Origin: Acorus gramineus | Lineage: Eukaryota > Streptophyta > Magnoliopsida > Acorales > Acoraceae | Length of the DNA stretch: 64,000 nt | Direction of reading: 5' to 3' | Assembly (NCBI GenBank): GCA_030737835.1 | Contig: CM060849.1 | Coordinates: 4,278,001-4,342,000, forward strand | Shown: piece after piece, positions 1 through 10,458 of the stretch | How the letters are laid out: every line of letters begins with the position of its first letter | Position numbering within the stretch: position 1 is the stretch's first letter | Position numbers and translations under genes: made by a program | Notes under the pieces: generated by a model | The model's input: only the letters and a program-made list of their open reading frames with translations | What the model was told of the DNA's origin: nothing | Databases searched by the model: none

Positions 1-1651
1 ACCCTGGAGGAATTCTTGAGAATTCATGACATTAGTAGTGTTAGAAATCATTGTCGACAGATCCAAGAGGATTGTATCCGTGTGAGTAGGCAGTTTTCTC
101 CCCTTCATTGGATCTGAGTAGGGACTCCCCGGTGTTGGAAAGCTGTCCTGACAGAGGGCTCCCATCTGTAGGTACCTCCGATGCGTCGGAGGGTGCTGAT
201 CGTGGGAGTATACCAGGTAGAGGCTACGGAGTGAGGGAGAGGCTACCAGTGGACCAAGGGTGGAGAGCAGCCTAGTCTGTCCCAAAAGGCCCGTGTCACC
301 CCTAAAGGGTGAGGGTGAGGGTGGGGTGGGTCGGCGATGTTACGACCCACTAGCTTATACAGTTACTCCCGTTTAGGGACTTTAATTATTTTAAGGTTAA
401 TATGAGTTGTGTTGCATAGATTGTTGTTTATGCATGTGTTTGATATCTCGATAAGTGATTATCGAGAGTAGTTGTTCTTCATGGGGTTCGCTTTGCAAAC
501 ATGGGATCGCTATCCCCTTCATTGGATCCGATGTAGGAACTTCTCAGGATTATAGCTGTCCTGACAGAGGGCTCCCATCTGTAGGTACTACCGATACCTT
601 CGGGAGCGTACTGAGCATGGGAGCATACCAGGTCGAGACTACCCGGGGAAAGGGCTACCGGTGGACCAAGGGTGTAGAGCGGTGAGTTGAAGAGGCCCGG
701 GTGCAGCTGTCCTGACAGAGGGCTCCCGTCTGTAGGTACCACCGACGCGTTCGAAAGCGTACTGATAGTGGGAGTATACCAGGTAGAGGCTACGCGGGGG
801 AAAGGTCTACCGGTGGACCAAGGGTGTAGAGCAGTCTAAGACTCTTCCAAAAGTCCCAAGAGTCTCCCTCCGGGAGTGAGGGTAAGGATGAGGTGAAGAC
901 ATGTCGCCTCGTGACCCATTCGTTGTTCGACCGTTCCCATAGTTGTTGGGTCCGGTCTTGTAATCGATGTTCAAGGACATCGTTGGGCAGTTATCTAGAT
1001 GTAGATGATCCAGTAGTGTTGTGTAGACCAGAAATTCTGGGTCTCATCGACCGACGGTATGGTCTCTCCCCAAAAGTCCCAAGAGTCTCCCTCCGGGAGT
1101 GAGGGTAAGGGTGAGGTTGGTCACGCTACCGCGTGACCCTGTTATCCATGGGTTTCCACCCATGTTTTCCTTGTGAGGAAATTGTTTGAGTATTGAACTG
1201 TAGTATAGTGATTGGTTTCCAGCCACTCACTGAACTTGTAGCTCACCCCTCGCATACTGTTTCTTTTCAGGGGCAGTGCTGGGCATGGAGTTGGAGCTTT
1301 CATGTGGCATGGTCTGATGGGCGTGGGCGTTCTTCCGGCGGATGGCGAGTGCGAGGCTGTCAGCAATCCTAGAGTCATTGTATGTATTGTAAATCGTGCA
1401 TGTGGCACAGGTTGTATTTTCTTTGGTCTAGACTTGGCTCTCACAGGACAGTGATTGTGTATTCGAGTATGTAATAATGTTTTTGATTTACAGACATTGT
1501 TTATATATTATGCTTCCGCTTTTCAGTCAGTTATCATTATCTTGCTTTGCCACTTTGTGTATTGTTGTTGGAGTCTTTATTGACCTCAGGTATTGATAGC
1601 TGATATTTTATTATTGCCACGTCTCGGGGACGGCCGCCCTGGGGCGTGACA
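1..1651 (+). repeat. 5' LTR of B1, distal part
   Basis: It ends in GGGGCGTGACA at 1641-1651 and is followed by a 5-base spacer and the primer site, which fixes the boundary. The sequence matches the distal halves of the other Tekay LTRs here, for example 9369-10458. It is internally repetitive: a block containing the dyad CTGTCCTGACAG recurs at 143, 556 and 707, and a GAGTCTCCCTCCGGGAG block recurs near 860 and 1082. The start of this LTR lies outside the window. Confidence 0.9.
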
Positions 1652-1656
1652 AAAGT

Positions 1657-1669
1657 TGGTATCAGAGCC
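1657..1669 (+). other. Primer-binding site, tRNA-iMet type
   Basis: TGGTATCAGAGCC is complementary to the 3' end of plant initiator methionine tRNA and lies 5 bases after the LTR end. The same site is found on the minus strand of B2. Confidence 0.95.
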
Positions 1670-1895
1670 TGGTCCTATCAGAGCCTAAGTCTAGTCGTAT
1701 AGATGATGTGTCATAGGATTGTCATCTGAGTACTCTTGTTTTAGAAGTTATCTTAGGTTGCTGACATGCCTCCTCACATCCGTTGACGTGGACGTGACCC
1801 CCTGGACCCACCCTTAAGTTGTCGACTGGGTCGACTGGTTAGGGTCAGTTGTTGGATCTCTTGTTGTGGGATTACGGCTTGGGTAGGAGATTTCA

Positions 1896-4867
1896 TGTTA
1901 TATATGTGTCACTTTTTAGCCTTCTGGTAACCATTGGAGCATTCTGGCAGTTTTTCAGTTTTTTTCGTTTTTCGATCGGAACTGCAAAAATTTTGGACTT
2001 TTAGCTATCACCTTGAGTTTGAGGGCTCCGATTGGAAATCTAACTGCATATTATGTGTCCTGGTGCCATTCCAAGCCACTCACAAAAATTTCATCGAATT
2101 CTGGTACGTTTCAGAATTTTGCAGTTCTGAAGCGTATCCGGGTTTTGACCGAGCGAGAAGTCATTGGGAGACTTGACTTGGTCAAATGTGGGCCCATGAC
2201 TTGGTCAACTCCTTTGTTTTCTAGTGTGGATGGGTTGACCCAAGTCAAAGTGCACTTAAACCTCACTAATCCTAGCCTAAACCTAATTAGGGCTAATCTA
2301 AGTGTGGGTGTGAGAGTGTGTGGTGGGTGTGTGAGTATAAAGAAATCCCACGACAACAATAAGGCCACTATTCATCATCTTCTCCAAAATTTCTCTCTCT
2401 CTCTCCCTCTCTTTAATCCCCCCATATGACCTAGTTCTAGTGGTGGAAATCAAAAACCCTAAGAAGAGAAAGGATAGGTAAGAACCCGATCTACCTTCCG
2501 GTGGTCTCGGATTCGAATTCCCACATGTGTGACCCCTTCTCATACCCTCTTTTCTCCTCTGTTTCAGCCCCTCTTTGGCTGAGTTGGAGATCTCGGTGGT
2601 GGTAGTCTTGGAGGCGGTGTTTCGGTGCGCGAAGAGCACCCGATCTTCCTCCCCTTTCTTTCCTCTCCTTGGGTGAGTTTCTTTTTCCTTCCTTTCTTGT
2701 TTAGATGCTTGATTAGGAGGTGTCTTTGGGTATGTATGGCTGTTGGTGGCTGTTGGTAGCTGTTGGTGGCTGTTGGTGGCCATTGGTGGCCGTCGAGGAG
2801 GTGGTAGGGTTGTCTCGGGTAGGCTGGCAGCGCAGGCAGGCAGGCGGGCTGGCAGGGCGGGCAGGGCGGGCAGAGCAGGCTGGCAGGGCACGCGCGCTTG
2901 TGCGCGGGCGTGCGCGAGCGTGCGCGCAAGTGCTGCGCAGGGGGCGCAGTACGCTGGTGGTGTGCGGGTGCTGCGCGCTGGGCGCAGTGCAAGGGCATGC
3001 ACGCGGAGCGCTGCGCAAAGGCGCAGTTCGTGCTGTGCCCGCGGGGCCGCGTGCAGGTGCTGCGCGCAGGGCGCCGTGCGGGGCGTGCGCGCGGAGCGCT
3101 GCGCAGAGGCGCAGTGCGTGCTGTGCGCACGCGGTGAGGGGAGCAGGTGGTGCGCGCGGGGTGCTGCGCTGGGGCGCAGGGCGTGCGGGTGTGCACGCGA
3201 GTTGCTGCGCTGGGGCGCAGTGAGCGCGCGGTGCACCCGGGGGGCTTGGCGGCGTATCCGGGCATGCGGGCAGGGGCTCGGCAGTGGGTCTGGGCACGCG
3301 GGCTGGGGCGCGGCTGTGCGCTTGGGGCGGGTGGCCGTGCGTACGGCTGCCCGTGGGTTCGGGTGAGTCGGGGTGCTTGGACTCGCGTGCGTACAGGCCG
3401 TATGTACGCTTGTCCGAGTGTTGGGTATTTTAGTGTATTTTTGTATATATTTGTGTATTTTACTCACCGAGTTGATTACCCTGTCTTGCAGATCTTGACG
3501 GACGGTCGCGCGACGACCCGGTTATTGGTGAGTGGGACAATCCAACCCAGTAGGGAGGCGCTATATGCACTTGGGCGTATACCGTCCTCCCATGGGGCAC
3601 CATAGTTGTGTAATGTGTAATCCATGCAAGCATGATTAATATGTAGTATGCATGCTACCCTAGAGCTTGTATGTTAGGGACTTGCACCCTTAGGATATGT
3701 GTAAGAGCCATGCATCCTGACTCCATGTTTTCATGCTAGGAAAGCCTCGACCTATGCATGCGTCCTATTAGTTTAATTTATTAAATTAAATGCAAACTTA
3801 TGGTATTTTAGCATGCCTTAGGGAATATTATAAGGGGCCTTGCGAGGTCAGCGTGAGACCCGGGCTAGGGTACTCCGTGTTCCTTGTTTGGTTGTCGGGA
3901 CATCCTATATCGGGACCTCATGGTGCCCTCCCAAGGTTCTTTTCCCGATAATATTATAATATATGTTTCCCCGCATCTTAGTTATGCGCCCTGGAGGAAT
4001 TCTGAAGAATTCATGACATTAGAGTTGATGAGAGGTGTTGCCGACGGATCCGAGTGGATCGTATGCGTATGGATAGGCTGTTTTTGTTCCCTTCGTTGGA
4101 TCCGTATAGAGACTGCCCCAGCGTTAGAAAGGCCGTCCCGTCAGAGGGCTCCCATCAGTAGGCACCTCCTGATTTGGATTCGGACTGTGCTGAAGTGTGG
4201 GAGTAGGCCAAGCGGCCTACGGAGTGGAGGAGAGACTATCGGTGGACCAAGGGTGATTAACAGCCTAGTCAGTCCCAATATCCTGTGTCACCTATTGAGG
4301 GGTGAGGGTGAGGGTGTGGTGGGTCGGCGATGTAGCGACCCACTGGATTGTGTAGTTCCTGCCACTTGAGGCTTGATTAATTATTTGTGGTTAATATGAA
4401 TTGTGATGCATGGGTTGTGCTATTCACTGAGCGTGTGGCTCACCCCTCGCATATATATTTTTCTCCAGTTATCACTGAGTCGGACTTGAAGGAGGAGCTC
4501 CCCGAGGGACTTCATCAGTAGCGGAGCAGCGCCACGTCCCGCGAGTGTTAGAGGCCATCAGCATCCTTTCTTTTGATTGTATGTATATATTTCCGTGCTT
4601 GGGCATCTGTTTGTATTATACTTGGACGTATTTGTGTATATTGGCTCTCACAAGACAGTTGATTATGTATCGAGTCTGTAATATGTTTTGATTTACAGAC
4701 TCAGTCTTTTAGCTTCCGCTATTTGTGTATATATCATGTCAGCCCTGCTTTTGTCTGTGTTGTCATTTTAACTGTTGTTTAGAGTATGTTATTGACCTCC
4801 TGTATAGATTGCTGATATCATATATACACTTGCCGCGTCCCGGGGACGGCCGCCCTGGGGCGTGACA
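1896..4867 (+). mobile_element. Solo Tekay-type LTR nested in B1 (subfamily 2)
   Basis: It starts TGTTATATATGTG and ends GGGGCGTGACA, 2972 bp. The flanks (TTTCA before, GTTTC after) do not give a clean 5-bp duplication. Along its length: a TATA box (TATAAAG, 2336), a CT-rich leader near 2392-2420, a possible donor at 2673, a GC-rich block at about 2820-3400, a possible acceptor at 3491, a module shared with the Tekay internal region (3831-3947), and a distal part with dyad repeats. Its closest relatives here are 59496-62504 and 49147-51860. No internal region or primer site follows it, so it is read as a solo LTR. Confidence 0.8.
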
Positions 4868-5916
4868 GTTTCCATCCCAGTAGGGTGATAGTGATGAATT
4901 GGTCGCAATTTCAAAGGTATAGATTGCGTCTCGATAATGGAGCTTCTTTCCCGTGCATCGGTATCGCTGGTAACCATGGAGTTCGCGTGCGGCGCCTGTG
5001 TAAAGTGTTGAGGATGTGGCGTATTGCTCATTAAGGGATGATGTCTTCTTCTAGTCTTCCTACTCAGGATTAAGGGGCCTTGTAGGGTCAGCGTTGAGAC
5101 CCGGGCTAGGGTACTCCGTGTTCCTTGTTTGATTGTCGGGATATCTTATATCGGGACCTCATGGTGCCCTTCCGAGATTCTTTTCCCAGTCAAGGAATAC
5201 CTTTGAAGCATCAAATTGATGATGGATTTTTTCCTCTCACTTGGAAGGTGCTGTAGCGAGTGGTGATGCGTACGATCGGGATTGGGTGCATCCTATTGCA
5301 GCTTGGTGGGCGATTGCTTGTGGACTGGGTTCCATAGTGGCATCTGGAGTCGCTTCGATATATCATTGTGCGTTGTAGCTTCCCGGTTGAGGCCAGAGTC
5401 CTGTGAGGTGCTCCCAGATACTATGCTTGTTGGTGCGCCCATATGGCAGAGATAGTAGGCTTGGGAGGCTACCAGGTAGAGGCCACACCGGGAGAGTGCT
5501 ACTAGATGATGTCGAGAGCGTGGACTCCCCGTGATGAATCTGCCCATGGAATGCAGGATGCTGGAGTTCCAATGGTTATAGTTGAGCGACCTATCTCTGG
5601 CGGCATGTGAAGCACAGTTGTGGATACTGTCGCGTTTTGCCCCACATTGGTCACAAATAAGGAGACGTGATGCTAGCGTTCGTGATGGGACTCAACCGCC
5701 CTATCAGATAGATGACGTCGCATAGGCATTGTCGAGGTTCGACGACCCCTTATTGCGTGTCTTGTGGATTAAGTGCGGTTGAGCGGCTTACCAAGCGTGT
5801 AAGTGTCATCATGAGCGCCAGCCATGCTCGAGGAGCAGAATCTGGATTTAATTGTTCGAGGTGTTGTTTTGATCTCCTCGGGTAGGTTGTAGATCAATTA
5901 CCTTTGCTGTGAATCG
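4868..5916 (+). other. B1 internal leader region, no readable gene
   Basis: This 1.05-kb stretch continues the B1 internal region after the nested LTR. It matches B2 (minus strand, about 30600-31500). It contains the module (5068-5200) that also occurs in three LTRs. I see no convincing gag or protease. Confidence 0.6.
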
Positions 5917-6190
5917 ATGATCTGTTTGACCAGCTCTGGGAGCGAGTGTCTGCTGTTAGATCGATCTTCGCACAAGGGTACCACAAGTTGGAGATCTGGG
6001 AGTTGGACATCCCGTAGATGGCCTTTCGTGACCGTTCAGGCACTACGAGTTTTAAGTACTGCTGTCGGGGTTGACGAATGCGCCGGATGCCTTCGTGGAT
6101 CTCAAAAGTTTTATTGGGCTTCCGTGGACTACTTTGAGGTAGTCTTCATTGAGATTGCTAGTAGTGCGATGAAAAGGCGATATGGGTGAC
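5917..6190 (+). pseudogene. Reverse transcriptase relic of B1
   Basis: Short translated stretches in more than one frame resemble the chromovirus reverse transcriptase core: a YHKLEIWELDIP-like run, an AFRDR-like run and a TNAPDAF-like run occur in the order expected for the palm and fingers region. The matching stretch of B2 (minus strand, about 30240-30500) carries the same relics, so they predate both insertions. It is broken and non-functional. The assignment rests on motif order seen by eye. Confidence 0.55.
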
Positions 6191-6501
6191 CTTGTTTCCC
6201 CAGGTTGGCATGCCCTCAGGCAAAGTTCGAGAATCATCATTGAGTGGAAAGCGTCAGTCCATCGAGATTCCTTAGTGAACGTGGGAGTGGGTTATCAGGG
6301 ATTGTTGTGGACTCGCTAATGTCACGTTCGGGTCACGACGCCGTCTAGGTGATCAATGACCGACTGACTAAGTCCGCGCTTCCCTCCCTAACCCGACTGA
6401 TTGAGTCTCTGGACGCCTTGATGTGGGTTTTCACCTTCACGATTGTTCGTCTTCATGGCACTCCGGTCGGCGCTATTTTCGGTTGAGACGCGAGGGTTAC
6501 T

Positions 6502-7253
6502 TTGAGGTTGTGGTGCAGCCTTAGCAAGCTTTGGCGCGAGCCTCCATTTAAGTATAGCGTTTCATCGCCGATGGGCAGCCAGACAAAGAGGACGATTCAG
6601 ACCTTGGAGGACATGCTAAGTGCCTGCGTGCTCGATGATGAGGGCAGTTGGGTGAGGCACCACCCATTGGTTAGGGTATGCCTGGAGACGACTGCCATTC
6701 GAGCATCCAGATGAATATGTGAAAGGCACTCTACAGGCGCAGTTTTAATACCTCCCTTGTGTTGGGAAGGTTGGCGAGCGCCAGTTGGAGGGGCCATAAG
6801 TTAGTTGTTTGACCTTGCGGTGGCCAGGTTGGTTCGTGTGTGCATCTGCACCTCCCAGAACTGACAGAAGGGCTACACAGGTCATCGTCGCCAGGTGCTT
6901 ACCTTCGGGTTTGGTGACCATGTCTCCTGAAGGTGTCCCAGTTTAAGGGCATCCTCTGTTTCGACATTCGGGGCAAGCTGAGTTGGCTCTTCCTCTGACT
7001 GCTTCTCGTCATTGAGTGGATTGGGGTGGTGGCTTGTCATGTAGTCTTTTCCCCACAGCTGGCTCTTGCCCACGACGTCGTCCTTGTCTCAGGGCTGAGG
7101 CGTTATGTCCACGATCCTGCTCATTTCACTCCGTTCGACCGTCTCATTCTCGACCTGGATTTGTCGTTCGTGGAGCAGTGGATCGAGGTCAAGGACCAAC
7201 ATGAGAAGAGGCTCCACGCTAAGACCGTTCCTTTGATTACAGTGTGTTGGTAG
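6502..7253 (+). pseudogene. Integrase relic of B1 (core end and C-terminal part)
   Basis: The run around 6560-6640 includes RTIQTLEDMLSACVLD, close to the plant Ty3/gypsy integrase stretch that follows the catalytic glutamate. Further on (about 7050-7250), HDVVLVSGLRRYVHDPAHF and KTVPLITVCW resemble the integrase C-terminal region that precedes the chromodomain in Tekay/Del elements. Between them the match fades. B2 shows the same relics on the minus strand (29200-29930). This is the main evidence for the Tekay/Del assignment. Broken, with several breaks. Confidence 0.7.
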
Positions 7254-7354
7254 CGCCAGTCCGGTGCAAAGACCACTTGGGAGCAAAAGGTCTATGCATG
7301 ATACTTTCGGTCTTCCCTTTGGGTTTTCTTAAATTTCGAGGACTAAATTTCCTT

Positions 7355-7366
7355 AGGGGGGGAGAA
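7355..7366 (+). other. Polypurine tract of B1
   Basis: AGGGGGGGAGAA directly precedes the LTR start TGTTATGCC, the usual plus-strand priming arrangement. Confidence 0.9.
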
Positions 7367-10300
7367 TGTTATGCCTGTGTCGTTGGAGCGCTCTGATTGA
7401 AAATTTGGGCTACATAATTTTTTTTCTCTAGAAGTTATGTATTCCCGATTTGGTATTTGGATTTGATTTTGTTAAAATCCAAGATGAAGAGGTTTAAATA
7501 TGATTTTATTATGAGATGTCCAGTTTTGAGTTAGCTTTCGTACAAAAGTGGAATTAGATCAACTGGATTCATGTAGAAAGAGTTATGGGTATTTTACCAA
7601 GTATACCCCGGGGATGAAAAATTCTGGCAGCAGCCCTTTTCCATGTTTAGCTCTAACTTCGGAATAGCTGAAGGGATTATTTGATCTTGGCATAAACATG
7701 AAAGTTGTAGATAATCTTCTTGGCTTTCCAACGGAATTTGAATTGTGCAATTCGGAGCTATATTGAGGAAGTTATGGCTGTTCTAGTGAAGTATGTACAG
7801 AATTTCTAGTTAAGGATGACTTAGTCATTTGATCCTTCTTTAGATATTTATGTGCCAAATAAATGTCTCTCTCTCTCTCGCTCCCTCTCTCTCCCTTCCA
7901 CTCCCCACATCAACGTGGGATTCAAGCTCTCTCTTCCTCTCTCTCAGCCCCCCAAGTGTTTGTTTTAACTCCTCAATGAGATGGAGAAGGAGATGGTGCA
8001 AGTGCATGACTAGGTTTATGCATGTATTGTTGTTGTTGATCTCCTCCTCTCTCAAGCTCCCTTTTCATGATCCTCCCCCCCTGATTTTCATCCAAGAAGG
8101 AGGCTGAGGAGGCTGAAGAGGTGGTGGTGGTGGTGGTGGTGGTTGAGGTGGCCGTGGGCGTGTCGAGAGCCCCGCACCTCCCCCCTTTCCGTTTCCCTCT
8201 TTTGGTAAATCCTCTTCCCCTTCTTTTTGATTTTTAGGGTTGTTGTGATGGTTAGGGTGTTCATGCATGCTATGCATATGAGTTAGAGTGTGTGTGAAGG
8301 GTTGGGGAGGGTTAAAAAGGGGTAAAGGAAGGATGGGGGTTGTCTGCGCACGTGCGTGCGCAGGATGGCGCTGGCAGGCGCAGGCGGGCGCGCAGACGCG
8401 CACGGGCACGTGCGTACGAGCGCGCGGGTGCGCATGGAGTGGGCCCGCGGGTGCGCGCGGGCGCTGGCTCGAGCGGGGGTGCGCGCGCGCGAGCGTGCGC
8501 GCCTGGACATGCGCCTGGGCGCGGGGCTGGGGGCCAGTGCGCGCGCGCGCGTGCGTGCGCGTGCTGGGGCATGTACGGGGTTCTGCGCGAGCGCGAAGTG
8601 CGTGAAAGGGCGCGCGGGCTGGACGCGCAGTGCGCGCGGGGGCGCGCGAGCGTGCGCGCGCGCGCAGCAGCGAGTCTGGGCGCGCGGGCAGGCGCGCAAC
8701 AGTGCGCCAAGGGTGTTGGGGGGCGTGCGTGCGTGCGTATGCGTGCGTGCGCGTCCGGGGGGCCATGCGTGTGGCTGCCCGAGGGTTCAGGTAGGTGTCG
8801 GGGCACTCAGACTCGCGTGCGTACGTGCGTGCTCGCGTGCGTACGTGCGTGCTCGCATGCGTGCGAGTCCGTATGCATGCTTGTTCGAGTATTTGGTATT
8901 TCTAGTAAATTTCATGTATATTTGTGATGTTACTCACCAAATTTGATGCCCTTACCCTGCAGATCTGGTCGGATGGGATGCGCGAGGTCCCGGGTATGGT
9001 GAGTGGTTCGATTCCAACCCCCCCCCCCCCCCCTTCTCTAGGGATGCGCTCGACGCGCGTAGACGCGCGTCGCGCATCTATGGCCCCCCCTAGCTATAAT
9101 ATGTAGATACAATGTTAATTCATGTTTTACTATGATGTAACCATGCAATATTAGACATTGTATGCTAGGGATATACATCCATGTATCATGTATAGAAGCC
9201 GTACATGCCTAAACACCATGTCCCGTACTTGAAAAGCCTTGATCTATGCATGTTTCCCATTTAGTTTAATTTAATTAAATCAAAATGAGATTATATTGGT
9301 ATAAGCATGCCTTAGAGAATATTATAACCTTGTTGTTATAATATATGTTTCCCCGCATCTTAGTTATGCGCCCTGGAGGAATTCTTGAGAATTCATGACA
9401 TTAGTAGTGTTAGAAATCGTTGTTGACGGATCCAAGAGGATCGTATCGTGTGAGTAGGCAGTTTTCTCCCCTTCGTTCTATCTGAGTAGGGACTCCCCGG
9501 CGTTGGAAAGCTGTCCTGACAGAGGGCTCCCATCTGTAGGTACCTCCGATGCGTCGGAGGGTGCTGATCATGGGAGTATACCAGGTAGAGGCTACGGAGT
9601 GAGGGAGAGGCTACCGGTGGACCAAGGGTGGAGAGCAGCCTAGTCTGTCCCAAAAGGCCCATGTCACCCCTAAAGGGTGAGGGTGAGGGTGGGGTGGGTC
9701 GGCGACGTTACGACCCCACTAGCTTATACAGTTACTCCCGTTTAGGGACTTTAAATATTTTAAGGTTAATATGAGTTGTGTTGCATAGATTGTTGTTTAT
9801 GCCAGTGTTTGATATCTTGATAAGTGATTATCGAGAGTAGTTGTTCTTTATTGGGTTCGCTTTGCGAACATGGGATCGCTCTCGCCTTCGTTGGATCCGA
9901 TGTAGGAACTTCTCGAGATTATAGTTGTCCTGACTGAGGGCTCCCATTTGTAGGTACTATTGATGCATTCGGGAGCGTACTGACCATGGGAGTATACCAG
10001 GTAGAGGCTACCCGAGAAAAGGGCTACCGGTGGACCAAGGGTGTAGAGCGGTGAGTTGAAGAGGCCCGGGTGCAGCTGTCCTGACAGAGGGCTCCCGTCT
10101 GTAGGTACCACCGACGCGTTCGGAAGCGTACTGATCGTGGGAGTATACCAGGTAGAGGCTACGCAGGGGAAAGGGCTACCGGTGGACCAAGGGTGTAGAG
10201 CAGTCTAAGTCTCTTCCAAAAGTCCCAAGAGTCTCCCTCCGGGAGTGAGGGTAAGGATGAGGTGAAGACACGTCACCTCGTGACCCATTCGTTGTTCGAC

Positions 10301-10458
10301 CGTTCCCATAGTTGTTGGGTCCGGTCTTGTAATCGATGTTCAAGGACATCGTTGGGCAGTTATCTAGATGTAGATGATCCAGTAGTGTTGTGTAGACCAG
10401 AAATTCCGGATCTCTTCGACCGATGGTATGGTCTCTCCCCAAAAGTCCCAAGAGTCTC
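7367..10458 (+). repeat. 3' LTR of B1, partial
   Basis: It starts TGTTATGCCTGTGTC after the polypurine tract. It contains a CT-rich leader (7861-7950), a candidate intron from the GT at 8205 to the AG at 8962, and a GC-rich block (8340-8885). From 9369 it matches the window's first 1.1 kb. It ends at about 10458 at a junction with an inverted LTR piece, before the usual GGGGCGTGACA end. Confidence 0.85.
8340..8885. repeat. GC-rich alternating purine-pyrimidine block in LTR
   Basis: About 545 bp dominated by GCGCGTGCGTGCGC-like strings, with dense CpG and Z-DNA-prone alternation. Equivalent blocks lie at the same LTR position in other copies: 2820-3400, 26385-26890, 27839-28140, 34300-34520, 50045-50530, 56815-57325 and 60440-61015. 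Long open frames through these blocks (Ala/Arg/His/Pro or Gly/Cys/Ala) follow from composition and are not genes. Confidence 0.85.

Larger units (their letters stand above)
1..10458 (+). mobile_element. Tekay/Del-type Ty3/gypsy retrotransposon B1, non-autonomous, left end outside window
   Basis: The parts run in normal order: end of a 5' LTR (to 1651), tRNA-iMet primer site (1657-1669), internal region (1652-7366), polypurine tract (7355-7366) and a 3' LTR starting at 7367. Without the nested solo LTR (1896-4867) the internal region is about 2.7 kb, too short for a full gag-pol. Short translated runs resemble reverse transcriptase and the integrase C-terminal part of Tekay chromoviruses. The element is broken and cannot encode its own proteins. 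The 3' LTR stops at about 10458, where an inverted LTR piece begins. Element B2 has the same short internal region, so the family probably spread in this form. Confidence 0.85.

Noticed and set aside
2298-3467. A 389-codon minus-strand open frame rich in Ala, Arg, His and Pro, and similar frames at 8065-8766, 26279-26938, 49811-50596 and 60166-60843
   Set aside because: They run through the GC-rich alternating blocks, where stop codons are rare in all frames. Frames overlap on both strands, the sequence is low complexity, and reading frames are not kept between LTR copies.
1891-4872. Target duplication TTTC(C)A around the solo LTR 1896-4867
   Set aside because: The flanks are similar but cannot be aligned as an exact 5-bp duplication at the LTR ends, so none was claimed.
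5293-5572. Short minus-strand frames in the B1 internal region, with counterparts at 30727-31137
   Set aside because: They are opposite to the element's sense, resemble no known domain, and are kept only because the two copies are alike.
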